Shown piece by piece: positions 7,533 to 14,303 of a stretch of 64,000 bases of DNA (position 1 is the first letter of the stretch; each line of letters opens with the position of its first letter). The DNA comes from Runella limosa DSM 17973 (lineage in GTDB: Bacteria; Bacteroidota; Bacteroidia; Cytophagales; Spirosomataceae): the NCBI RefSeq assembly GCF_000482465.1, contig NZ_KI519424.1, positions 26,681 to 90,680 of the forward strand, in the 5' to 3' direction. A program made the translations under genes and the position numbers. The notes below the pieces were generated by a model. It did not search any database, was not told where the DNA came from, and saw only the letters and a program-made list of their open reading frames with translations.

Positions 7533-8046
7533 ATTGCCCTACGACTTGTGATGAATGACTATCAAATAGCCCCAACTGCCGAAACGTCTCATTTTGAAGG
7601 GATTTAAGCCGCCTTTTGATAGCGGCCATGCGTTTGAAGACATCGGCATTTTCCTGTTTGAGCCGTTCAAGTTCTTGAAGCAACTCATAGCCCTCCTTTT
7701 GATTGGTGAGGGCTTTTTGTTGGGCGTTGGTGATTGACCAGGCTAGTTGTTTATAGCCTTTTTCTGCCTCAATGAAATGGTTTCGTACTTGCTTGCCTAC
7801 GGTTGTGCGTTGGAGCATGGCAATTTCTTTGGCCGTGTCGATTGTTAGCAGGTAGTCAATTTTGTTGTGGGCTTTTCGCTCCCCAATTTTGAGGAGCGAA
7901 TAATCTTGGTCTTTGGTAAAACCGTATTCAAACATACGTTTGCACCAGTCGGTGAAATCGGTTTGGACTTCTAAAGCTGCGTGAAGCTCACGGGCTGATA
8001 CTGTGTTAACTCCTTGGTGGAATTGGATTTGTGGAAGCGTGTCCAT
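7531..8046 (-). CDS. AntA/AntB-type phage antirepressor
   Basis: A 171-residue protein. Residues about 12-75 (NTVSARELHAALEVQTDFTDW, then YGFTKDQDY and DYLLTIDTAKEIAML) match the AntA/AntB antirepressor domain of temperate phages. A long helical, probably coiled-coil tail follows (about 95-150). Family members inactivate CI-like repressors and so trigger induction. Two genes away is the CI-like HTH gene at 8433, a natural partner. Its presence suggests the element can switch between integrated and active states. Confidence 0.8.
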   Translation of the reverse strand: MDTLPQIQFHQGVNTVSARELHAALEVQTDFTDWCKRMFEYGFTKDQDYSLLKIGERKAHNKIDYLLTIDTAKEIAMLQRTTVGKQVRNHFIEAEKGYKQLAWSITNAQQKALTNQKEGYELLQELERLKQENADVFKRMAAIKRRLKSLQNETFRQLGLFDSHSSQVVGQ

Positions 8047-8083
8047 AAATTTGAATTGTTTTTAGATTTTACTTTGATTTTAA

Positions 8084-8119
8084 GCCCTACACCGTTGGAG
8101 CGGTAGTAGGGCTTTTTTT
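8084..8119. repeat. Hairpin with T-run on the non-coding strand (copy 4)
   Basis: GCCCTAC (8084-8090) pairs with GTAGGGC (8106-8112), then T7 to 8119. The central sequence ACCGTTGG-GCGGT is shared with copy 3. The T-run overlaps the stop codon of the minus-strand gene 8118-8327. Confidence 0.6.
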
Positions 8120-8327
8120 ATTGGAAAAAATTAGCCACAGGAATATCAAAGTACTTTGATAGCTTACCTACTTCGGAGGCTGTTGGCTCTAGTTTGCCTG
8201 AGTAGATAAGGCCCCAACGCTTGCGGTTGATTCCAGTAGCTTGATAAAATTGAGGATTAGGACGAAAAGGGAAATTGTGGTCTTTCTCAATCGTGTTTTT
8301 TACACTCAAAATAGTCTCCATATTCAT
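8118..8327 (-). CDS. Small Cro-like HTH protein
   Basis: A 69-residue protein with a likely helix-turn-helix at about residues 27-60 (FYQATGINRKRWGLIYSGKLEPTASEVGKLSKYF), ending in IPVANFFQ like XRE-family DNA-binding domains. It is divergent from the larger XRE gene at 8433 across a 105-bp region packed with repeated ATGCNAATA motifs. This is the arrangement of a lambda-type switch, with this gene as the first lytic-direction gene and probable Cro counterpart. Confidence 0.65.
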   Translation of the reverse strand: MNMETILSVKNTIEKDHNFPFRPNPQFYQATGINRKRWGLIYSGKLEPTASEVGKLSKYFDIPVANFFQ

Positions 8328-8359
8328 ATAAAGAATTTAATATGTGAAATATGAATGCA

Positions 8360-8411
8360 ATTATGCGAATAATAAATTCATTATGCAAATAATAATCCCG
8401 TTTTTTGCATA
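8360..8411. promoter_or_regulatory. Operator cluster of the divergent switch
   Basis: Two 16-bp direct repeats, ATTATGCNAATAATAA, lie at 8360-8375 and 8380-8395, exactly 20 bp apart. TTTGCAT at 8404-8410 is the inverse of ATGCAAA at 8383-8389. A related TCTGCATAA lies just before the ATG at 8433. They are plausible binding sites for the two divergent HTH proteins. Confidence 0.6.
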
Positions 8412-8432
8412 GTATTTTCATAATCTGCATAA

Positions 8433-8915
8433 ATGAGTATATCCAAACGAATCTCAGATTTGAGACTTAGACAGGGCTTAAAGCAATCAGACATTGCAGC
8501 CGCTTTAGGTTGGTCACAATCAAGTTACTCGCGAATTGAGACCAAACCGCAGAATATGACCATTGAAGAACTGGAAAAGATAGCAGGGGTGTTAGGAGTG
8601 AGTGCCGTTGAGCTTCTCACTGGTGAGGGACAAAAGGTGGATGATAGCGAGGAAGTGGCGCGATTGAGGGCGAAAATTGAAGAACTGGAAAGCGATAAAG
8701 CCTATTTGCAATCATTAATAGATTTCCTAAAAGAGGACAAAGAATTTAATCAAAATTTCCTTAAAGATATTGTAAAAAAATTGGGGTCTTATATTGCTGA
8801 TGTAAAGGCTAGTAACTATACAGAATTATTAAATGGCCCTGAGTTTAAGGATTTAGAATTTACTGTCAACTTTATGACAGAAATGTTTAAGTTTATTAAA
8901 GAAAAACCAGAATAA
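8433..8915 (+). CDS. XRE-family CI-like repressor
   Basis: A 160-residue protein. An N-terminal XRE helix-turn-helix spans residues 4-62 (RISDLRLRQGLKQSDIAAALGWSQSSYSRIET), then a predicted coiled coil at about 70-105 and a C-terminal region without a peptidase motif. It is the only long rightward gene among the leftward regulatory genes, which fits the maintenance repressor. With no LexA-like Ser/Lys autoprotease visible, induction would rely on the antirepressor at 7531 rather than on RecA-driven cleavage. Confidence 0.82.
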   Translation: MSISKRISDLRLRQGLKQSDIAAALGWSQSSYSRIETKPQNMTIEELEKIAGVLGVSAVELLTGEGQKVDDSEEVARLRAKIEELESDKAYLQSLIDFLKEDKEFNQNFLKDIVKKLGSYIADVKASNYTELLNGPEFKDLEFTVNFMTEMFKFIKEKPE

Positions 8916-9022
8916 CCCACGGCCAACAACGCCGAAAAGCGCGTATGAGCATCAGGCACGGGCGGCGTGGAATTTGTTCGAGGGTAGGGGTGTTGAATAA
9001 AAGCATCTAACGCAACGAGACG

Positions 9023-9157
9023 ATGGATACAAACAATGAACAGGCTCAGGATTTGCATTGTGAGACGGAGCAACCTCACTTTTGTTACCAAATGAGTGAG
9101 AAAGTATTGTCGGAGGAGTGGAACGCTCCCGAAAATGATATTTGGGATAATTACTGA
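9023..9157 (+). CDS. Small acidic protein, 44 aa
   Basis: ATG at 9023, TGA at 9155-9157. The protein ends QMSEKVLSEEWNAPENDIWD plus NY, recalling short Bacteroidota proteins with an SEKVLxExW-PEND/E core; the family link is from memory. It lies downstream of the CI-like gene on the same strand and before a terminator. The same frame stays open after the TGA for another 36 codons, which is noted as a finding. Confidence 0.5.
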   Translation: MDTNNEQAQDLHCETEQPHFCYQMSEKVLSEEWNAPENDIWDNY

Positions 9158-9217
9158 CCTGCTTTTGATTTGGCCTTTACCTTTGACGTGGGCATTTACG
9201 CGCGAGTCAAGTCATTT

Positions 9218-9248
9218 CCTCCGTCTGAGAAGTCGGGGGATTTTTTTT
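9218..9248 (+). terminator. Rightward terminator after the repressor operon
   Basis: CCTCCG (9218-9223) pairs with CGGGGG (9234-9239), including one G-T pair, followed by A and T8. It separates the rightward genes from the convergent toxin gene. Confidence 0.6.
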
Positions 9249-9277
9249 GCCCGTACATCGGAGCGCGTTAGGGGAAA

Positions 9278-9619
9278 TTAGCTCATCCCAAAAACAGCTT
9301 CATTAATTTTCTCAATGATTTCTTTAAAAGGTTGGGCTTTGATACTCCCAAAACGCTTGATAATATCGTAGTCAGATATTTGCAAAAGAAGCTGACATTT
9401 GGCGTAAGAAATTGTATCAGTAGGGTAATTGAATGCGTCAGTTGTGAGGGTTACCATAAACTCAGGGTTGTGAGGCTTGGTAGAAAGCATCACGGCATAA
9501 TAAATACCCTCAGCTTCATAAAGGTCATTGGTAGATACGATAACGGCGGGGTGGGGGGCAAAGTTACCATTTGGTAAGAGGTAGTTTAAAAATACTACAT
9601 CACGCTGATTCACCTTCAT
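9278..9619 (-). CDS. PemK/MazF-like toxin
   Basis: A 113-residue protein with the PemK/MazF fold signature: start VNQRDVVFLNYLLPNG, then PAVIVSTNDLY (residues 24-34), YAVMLSTKPHNP and a central ISYAKCQLLLQI strand. The family are ribosome-independent mRNA interferases. It overlaps the 3' end of the upstream gene by 20 bp, as expected for a translationally coupled antitoxin-toxin pair. The likely role is stabilising the island. The partner does not look like MazE, so the pair type is unassigned. Confidence 0.72.
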   Translation of the reverse strand: MKVNQRDVVFLNYLLPNGNFAPHPAVIVSTNDLYEAEGIYYAVMLSTKPHNPEFMVTLTTDAFNYPTDTISYAKCQLLLQISDYDIIKRFGSIKAQPFKEIIEKINEAVFGMS

Positions 9620-10034
9620 ACAATTTTTGGGCTATGAGTTTACGGCCTCGGGTGCGCGATACGGCTTTTAAAATTTCGGGTTCGCGGTCATCTGCATTGG
9701 GAAGTTTCCCGTCTGTTACTTTTTCCAATAGTATTCCCCAGGGAGAAAGTTCGTAATGGATTTTGGCATAGCGGTCGTATAATCCATTGGGAAGGGCCGC
9801 AAGAACTTCGGGATGTTCGGCGGTTACTTTTAACATCCTATGCGATATATTCAAGATATTGAAATATGGCTCGGCTTCTTTTTGGGTAATGGTGTAAGGG
9901 TCAAAATCTGCGTTGAAATTACCTATTTCATCAATCATCTGCTTTACACTGTCTGAATGTAGGAACTCCAATAGATTGAGCAAAGTTTGAACGCTGAAAC
10001 TGGTAAATTGGCTAAACAAATCGCGCTGGCTCAT
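9600..10034 (-). CDS. Putative antitoxin of the PemK-like toxin
   Basis: A 144-residue, mostly helical acidic protein beginning MSQRDLFSQFTSFSVQTLLNLL. The frame is open from another ATG at 10061, but a -7 element (TAGTTTTG, minus strand, 10071-10064) touches that ATG and would place it outside the transcript, so the start at 10034 is preferred. The antitoxin role rests on order, overlap and size; no known antitoxin DNA-binding motif is obvious. Confidence 0.55.
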   Translation of the reverse strand: MSQRDLFSQFTSFSVQTLLNLLEFLHSDSVKQMIDEIGNFNADFDPYTITQKEAEPYFNILNISHRMLKVTAEHPEVLAALPNGLYDRYAKIHYELSPWGILLEKVTDGKLPNADDREPEILKAVSRTRGRKLIAQKLYEGESA

Positions 10035-10099
10035 GGTGATAGTATTTGCTTGTACAAACATAGCAAAACTATAGAAGGGTTCAAATTTGGAGCTACGAA

Positions 10100-10270
10100 T
10101 TAGGTGCTTGATTGCTTTGATAACAATGATTTTTCGTCTATTGCAGTGGGCGTGTGTAACGTTCTGAGTCCTTTAATGATACTGCTAAGTTTGCGGCGTT
10201 CTACATCGGATAATGGTTGGTTGGGAACAACTACAAAATCGGGTTCAGTTGTGTGATGTTTACGTTTCAT
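10100..10270 (-). CDS. Hypothetical protein, 56 aa
   Basis: Reads MKRKHHTTEPDFVVVPNQPL, then SDVERRKLSSIIKGLRTL and ends SKQSST. The composition is protein-like, with a basic start and an amphipathic helix at 21-37. It lies upstream of the antitoxin on the same strand. The family is unknown. Confidence 0.45.
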   Translation of the reverse strand: MKRKHHTTEPDFVVVPNQPLSDVERRKLSSIIKGLRTLHTPTAIDEKSLLSKQSST

Positions 10271-10374
10271 TGTAATAGTTGTTTGATTAAGCTCAGAAGA
10301 CCGATTTTTAACAAAACCTCATTTCCAGCCGATTTAGGGGGTGTTTTACGGGAACCGACGTATAGATAAACCAA

Positions 10375-10632
10375 TTATAGGTCGAGATATTGGGGCTTTT
10401 CCCATTGCTCAAACTCGTAACTCTGCACGATGAGCGGACAAAGAAACTCGTATTCGTCGTAGCAGAACGAAAGTCTTTTTTCAATGAGCCGGGCCATGAC
10501 GGAGCAGTCTTTTCCATAGTTGAATTTTTCATTGAATGCCTCCCCAATCCTTTTCTTTGTACGGGGCCTTAGCGCCTTATACATCGAAATTAATTCATTG
10601 ATAGGAACTGAACGGGTAACGATATTCTCCAT
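10375..10632 (-). CDS. Hypothetical protein, 85 aa
   Basis: A soluble helical protein, MENIVTRSVPINELISMYKA, then a basic segment RPRTKKRIGEAF, and a C-terminal CYDEYEFLCPLIVQSYEFEQ. I do not recognise it. It is separated from the membrane-protein operon upstream by a strong terminator, so it probably has its own promoter. Confidence 0.55.
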   Translation of the reverse strand: MENIVTRSVPINELISMYKALRPRTKKRIGEAFNEKFNYGKDCSVMARLIEKRLSFCYDEYEFLCPLIVQSYEFEQWEKPQYLDL

Positions 10633-10664
10633 TGAACTACAATTGGCTTTCTACACGTAAAGAT

Positions 10665-10703
10665 AGCCCAAAAAACAAAACGACCGTAGAACAGTCGTTT
10701 TGT
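10665..10703 (-). terminator. Terminator of the membrane-protein operon
   Basis: ACAAAACGAC (10675-10684) and GTCGTTTTGT (10694-10703) form a perfect 10-bp stem with a 9-base loop. On the minus strand the hairpin runs into a T-rich tract (10680-10669). It ends the leftward operon that begins at 14202. Confidence 0.75.
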
Positions 10704-10731
10704 AATATTATCTCTTTACCATGAAGCACAA

Positions 10732-10869
10732 CTATAAAAAACATGTGGTGTCTAGTGGGTCATTTTTAGCCCAGGTATCACCTTTGTGTTTTCTCCTTTT
10801 AAGACCTACCCAAACTACCAAAGCAATTGTAGAAGCCCAAAACGCACGTTTAAGACTGAGTATTTTCAT
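10732..10869 (-). CDS. Small single-pass membrane protein, 45 aa
   Basis: MKILSLKRAFWASTIALVVW gives one hydrophobic helix (about residues 9-22), then a strongly basic stretch RRKHKGDTWAK. The frame extends upstream to 10917, but the Met at 10869 gives a compact membrane peptide. It is the last gene before the terminator. Unknown function. Confidence 0.4.
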   Translation of the reverse strand: MKILSLKRAFWASTIALVVWVGLKRRKHKGDTWAKNDPLDTTCFL

Positions 10870-10920
10870 GGTGATTTCTAGGTTAATGCCTTCAAAATTT
10901 TGAGCCTCGCCAAACAAATT

Positions 10921-11547
10921 CTATCGTTTTGACTTACTGAATTTTGAACTCTGTTTTTCATTTGATTGCGGACTAGAAACCCCCCAAATGAGTAAAGCCA
11001 AGAAAGTTAATCCACCAACAGCAATACCACCAATCAACAAGTAATTAGGTTTGGGAGGGGCTTCATCTATGACAAAATCATCAATTGGAGGGGGGGATGG
11101 TTGTTTTTGAGGTGTTTCTATTGTTGGGTCATCGGGGGTATTGATACCACCTGATTGGGTTGTTGTAGGCTGCTTTGAATTTGAGACAGGATAAGAATAG
11201 TTTGGGTTAACCACAACTTTATACCATTCATTATCAAAGACATACAATGATTCATCGTATGGGTTCATAATGGCGACATAAACAATTGAATTGTCGGGGC
11301 GTTGAACTTTCATGTAATAGGTATATTCCTCTTTAGAGTCAGTTACATTCATCTGCACAATTTGGCCTATGAGTTCACCTTTATTAACCACAACATCAAA
11401 ATTGCCCTCTAATTTAGATTGATGAGCTACATAATCATTTGAGTAAACTAGGTCTCCAACCTCAGGATAGTTTGGGTTTGATTTAACCCCTTTCTGCTGA
11501 GAGGCTGGAGCAAACAAAGATGGAATAAGAAAAAGGTATTCAAGCAT
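10921..11547 (-). CDS. Secreted, C-terminally anchored protein of unknown function
   Basis: Starting at the Met at 11547 gives 208 residues with a short signal-like start (MLEYLFLIPSLFAPAS). A soluble domain (about 20-130) follows with several Tyr/Val strands, then a Pro/Thr/Gln-rich linker (about 135-165), a transmembrane helix (about 169-191, NYLLIGGIAVGGLTFLALLI) and a basic tail. The upstream in-frame Met at 11619 overlaps the neighbour and lacks a signal. The start chosen here is 7 bp after the upstream stop, which suggests coupling. I do not recognise a family. The domain would face outward. Confidence 0.6.
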   Translation of the reverse strand: MLEYLFLIPSLFAPASQQKGVKSNPNYPEVGDLVYSNDYVAHQSKLEGNFDVVVNKGELIGQIVQMNVTDSKEEYTYYMKVQRPDNSIVYVAIMNPYDESLYVFDNEWYKVVVNPNYSYPVSNSKQPTTTQSGGINTPDDPTIETPQKQPSPPPIDDFVIDEAPPKPNYLLIGGIAVGGLTFLALLIWGVSSPQSNEKQSSKFSKSKR

Positions 11548-11554
11548 TACTTTA

Positions 11555-12106
11555 TCAGTTAAATTGATTTTCAAAAATTTCGTGCGTGATGACCTCTGAA
11601 TCAATGAAAGCAGCTTCAAAACAAGGTACTTTCATATTTTCCCATTTTTTGCGTGCTTTATCGGTGAGGTCAAAGGTGATTAATTGTTGATTCGTTTTAA
11701 CCTTGGTCATTTTACTCTGACCGTAGTCAATCAAATTTTGCAAGTTATGGTACAATTGGAGCGTTTGGGGCACTATGTAACGGTAATTACAATAGCTTTC
11801 AATTTTTATTTTTAGTATTAGGGCGCGTGAAACAAATTCTTTTAACTCATCTACTTGCCATTTTGATTTCTGACAACTCTCCGTAAATTCAGTTATCAGT
11901 TCATTGAAACGGTTCGTAAATCGTTTTTGAAACTCAATGTCGTGGCTCAAAGAATCATTGATGATTACCAAATCAAGGCGTTTTCGTTCGTTTTCAGCCT
12001 CCATTTTACGGATGTTCAATTCTTCCATTTTACGTACGTGCTCCAACTTTAGAGCGACTCGTAATAACTTAGGGTCAGCGATTTCAAAGCCTAAAATTCT
12101 GCTCAT
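11555..12106 (-). CDS. Hypothetical helical protein, 183 aa
   Basis: Mostly helical. Residues 1-25 (MSRILGFEIADPKLLRVALK, then LEHVR) precede a charged coiled-coil segment (about 26-50) and a longer helical body. There is no membrane segment and no motif I know. Its first 25 codons and upstream leader are duplicated at 12536-12640, where they are fused to part of another gene. It lies in the middle of the leftward operon. Confidence 0.6.
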   Translation of the reverse strand: MSRILGFEIADPKLLRVALKLEHVRKMEELNIRKMEAENERKRLDLVIINDSLSHDIEFQKRFTNRFNELITEFTESCQKSKWQVDELKEFVSRALILKIKIESYCNYRYIVPQTLQLYHNLQNLIDYGQSKMTKVKTNQQLITFDLTDKARKKWENMKVPCFEAAFIDSEVITHEIFENQFN

Positions 12107-12148
12107 TTTAATAATTGATTTTGGTTGATTTTGGTGTTGTTTTATGAA

Positions 12149-12349
12149 TTAGTCAATTTCAATTTTGGTATTAGAGCCGTATTTTTTACGAAGGCTTTCT
12201 TCTAATACTGACCTCTTTGCCCAATAACGTTCTTGGTTAGCTAGCTCATCCTTTTGAATTTTATAAGACCGCCAATAACTGTAAGCTAATGCTGAGAATC
12301 CAAGTAAAATTCCAATACATAAGCCGATAAGAATTTCTTTATTTTTCAT
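12149..12349 (-). CDS. Small membrane protein, 66 aa
   Basis: MKNKEILIGLCIGILLGFSA begins a single transmembrane helix (about 5-24), followed by a basic and helical tail with many Lys, Arg and Glu. Small size, N-terminal anchor and operon position match its neighbours. Function unknown. Confidence 0.55.
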   Translation of the reverse strand: MKNKEILIGLCIGILLGFSALAYSYWRSYKIQKDELANQERYWAKRSVLEESLRKKYGSNTKIEID

Positions 12350-12381
12350 ACTTGATTAAAAATTGATTGCACAAATATTAA

Positions 12382-12640
12382 AAAAGAAAAACGAGCGGTT
12401 TTCCGTCCGTTCTCAGTAAGTCCACTTAATTCCACATTTGTCTTTTTAATCCTCAAAAAGGCTGAATGGAATGCCCAATTTTTCAACAATGTGAGCTACT
12501 TGCTTAGGGGTAAATACATTGTCTGGCGGCCAATTACGTACATGCTCCAACTTTAGAGCGACTCGTAATAGCTTAGGGTCAGCGATTTCAAAGCCTAAAA
12601 TTCTGCTCATTTTAATAATTGATTTTGGTGTTGACACTTG
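12382..12640. repeat. Composite duplication inside the operon
   Basis: Positions 12382-12534 match 13174-13326 with about six differences. Positions 12535-12640 match about 12031-12130 with two differences and a short gap near the end. The junction at 12534/12535 joins the 3' part of one gene to the 5' part of another. Confidence 0.85.
12446..12610 (-). pseudogene. Chimeric gene remnant from two duplicated neighbours
   Basis: The reading frame fuses the first 25 residues of the 11555-12106 protein (MSRILGFEIADPKLLRVALK, then LEHVR) to the last 28 residues of the 13238-13438 protein (from WPPDNVFTPKQVAHIVEKL). It gives 54 residues from the Met at 12610. Both donor halves are nearly identical to their sources, so the event is recent. 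It may be translated because it carries the leader of the first donor, but neither half is complete. Confidence 0.65.
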
Positions 12641-12663
12641 TATGTTTAAAGATTAACCATTAA

Positions 12664-13131
12664 TTATTTGTTTTTAAAAATGAAAACTACAAACAATGAT
12701 ACTATAACTACAATGAAAAATATGTATATTATTATTGTTGTTGTATTGTTACTTTCTTGATTCTGTTTCGCTATTTTTCTAGCACTTTCTATTTTTTGAA
12801 GATTGAGGGTTTTTTGTGCTTCAATTACACCTTTTTCATTTATAAGTGACTGATAATTAAGGTTGTATTCGGTTTCAATTTGCCTCCCTTTATTCGTAAT
12901 AGCATTATTTATTGCATTTGAAAAAGTAGATGCAATAATAAAATCTGAATTATCTAAAAAATTTGATTGAACGTTATTGGATTGTTGTTCACTATTCTTG
13001 AATTCATTAGGTGAATAAATAGAAGTTGGTGGGCGTTGGTTTCTGGCAAATAAGTCAATAAATGACATTCGTAAGCGTCCCCAAAAGCCTAAATCACCGT
13101 TGACAAATACGCCTTTTGCAGTTTCACTCAT
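12664..13131 (-). CDS. C-terminally anchored membrane protein, 155 aa
   Basis: A 155-residue protein with a single C-terminal transmembrane helix (about 130-151, TTTIIIYIFFIVVIVSLFVV) and a short Lys/Asn tail. The region before it is Asn/Gln/Ser-rich with a helical stretch (about 85-122). There is no signal peptide, so the N-terminal 125 residues are probably cytoplasmic in a tail-anchored topology. The base composition is noticeably richer in A+T than flanking genes. No known family. Confidence 0.55.
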   Translation of the reverse strand: MSETAKGVFVNGDLGFWGRLRMSFIDLFARNQRPPTSIYSPNEFKNSEQQSNNVQSNFLDNSDFIIASTFSNAINNAITNKGRQIETEYNLNYQSLINEKGVIEAQKTLNLQKIESARKIAKQNQESNNTTTIIIYIFFIVVIVSLFVVFIFKNK

Positions 13132-13173
13132 ATCTTTTAATTAGGTTTTATAAATCATTGCGTCAAAGATGAC

Positions 13174-13326
13174 AAAAGAAAAACGGGCGGTTTCCCGTCC
13201 GTTCTCAGTAAGTCCACTTAATTCCACATTTGCCTTTTTAATCCTCGAAAAGGCTGAATGGAATGCCCAATTTTTCAACGATATGAGCTACTTGCTTAGG
13301 GGTAAATACATTGTCTGGCGGCCAAT
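13174..13326. repeat. Source copy of the duplicated 3' segment
   Basis: Near-identical to 12382-12534. It covers the 3' part of the 13238-13438 gene and its downstream sequence. Confidence 0.8.
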
Positions 13327-13438
13327 CAAGCCCATAATAGAGCATTTTCCTTTTCAAGGTTTTCATGTGCCAACCGTATAAAGCTGCAAGCTCCGACTTA
13401 CCGTAAGATTTGATGACAAATTTCTCATCGGTAATCAT
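13238..13438 (-). CDS. DUF4248-like small protein
   Basis: A 66-residue protein. KSYGKSELAALYGWHMKTLK resembles a DNA-binding helix pair, and VFTPKQVAHIVEKLGIPF closely recalls the C-terminal part of the Bacteroidota DUF4248 family; that assignment is from memory. The start overlaps the stop of the upstream gene by 4 bp (13435-13438), so the two are translationally coupled. A DNA-binding regulatory role is plausible. Its 3' part is duplicated at 12446. Confidence 0.6.
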   Translation of the reverse strand: MITDEKFVIKSYGKSELAALYGWHMKTLKRKMLYYGLDWPPDNVFTPKQVAHIVEKLGIPFSLFED

Positions 13439-14202
13439 GCTTCGGTTTCGTTTATTTCGGCGGGTTCATTAAACTCGGGGCTCACTAACTTTTCGTCAGT
13501 AAGCGGAATGTCTGTTTTTGGTTGAACATGTTCGACTTTCTCTTTTTGAAGCAATTCGGGTACCAACAATAGTTCGGCTTCCAATTTTTTTATCAAACGT
13601 TCTTCATTGTCGATTGAGGTGGGAATCTCTTCAAGCCTTTTCAAAATTTTGGGGTATTCAAATCCCTTTTTCTTGCGCTTGTCGTCGGTTACCCAAATAC
13701 CAATGGCAGACACTACGACAACCAAAAAAATGACAATTGAAAGATTTATCAAGTTGGCTTTACCTGAATTGTCGTCACTCGATCGTTTGCTTTGTGATTT
13801 CAAAACCAAGAACCCCACTAACGAGGTTGAACCGCCCCAAATTAGAACAGGTTTCAAGTATCTTTCCGTGTCCGTAAGGGTATTTTCGTTTACCATGGAC
13901 TCCTTTTCCTCAAAAAGCTTTTTTCCCTCTTTGCGTAACCGGACCAAGTTAGACTTTGCATTGGCAATGGCTGCTTCCAGTTCGGTGTACTTCGGGTTTC
14001 TAACCTCAATAATGGTTGTTTTGCTTTCGGTTAATGGGGAATGAGGTGAAGCCTGGTTATTACCTGGGCTAATCGCCTCAGCCTTTTTTCTTTTACGACA
14101 TGATGCCACTCGGCAGGACGATTGACAATATATCGCCCTATGGTCTTTGGGTTGAAACAATTTGCCGCAATTGGCACAATTGCGTTTGGTTAAATTCTTC
14201 AT
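13435..14202 (-). CDS. Zinc-ribbon protein with two membrane helices
   Basis: From the Met at 14202 it is 255 residues. A zinc-ribbon motif opens it (CANCGKLF, then YCQSSC about 15 residues on, and CRKRKK). A linker and coiled coil follow (about 60-110), then two hydrophobic segments (about 118-134 and 154-172), a second coiled coil (about 180-225) and an acidic tail. The frame is open to 14235, but MKNLTKRNCANCGK is the natural start. It is the first gene of the leftward operon, 31 bases from a -7 box. The ribbon would lie in the cytoplasm. A membrane-tethered sensor of nucleic acid or protein is a guess. Confidence 0.6.
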   Translation of the reverse strand: MKNLTKRNCANCGKLFQPKDHRAIYCQSSCRVASCRKRKKAEAISPGNNQASPHSPLTESKTTIIEVRNPKYTELEAAIANAKSNLVRLRKEGKKLFEEKESMVNENTLTDTERYLKPVLIWGGSTSLVGFLVLKSQSKRSSDDNSGKANLINLSIVIFLVVVVSAIGIWVTDDKRKKKGFEYPKILKRLEEIPTSIDNEERLIKKLEAELLLVPELLQKEKVEHVQPKTDIPLTDEKLVSPEFNEPAEINETEA

Positions 14203-14232
14203 TGGTTCTGCTGTTAATAGTTCAATTTTTAC

Positions 14233-14303
14233 CAAAATTAACGAAAAAAGCCTCCGTTACACAGCCGTTACATGAACGTTAGCCAAATCGGTTTCTGTAA
14301 CGG
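14233..14303 (-). promoter_or_regulatory. Promoter and repeat operators of the membrane-protein operon
   Basis: On the minus strand a -7 box TAATTTTG lies at 14240-14233. Two copies of TGTAACGG (14272-14265 and 14261-14254), 11 bp apart, overlap the -33 region. A third copy in the opposite orientation is at 14296-14303. One-helical-turn phasing suggests cooperative binding of a regulator. Confidence 0.55.
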
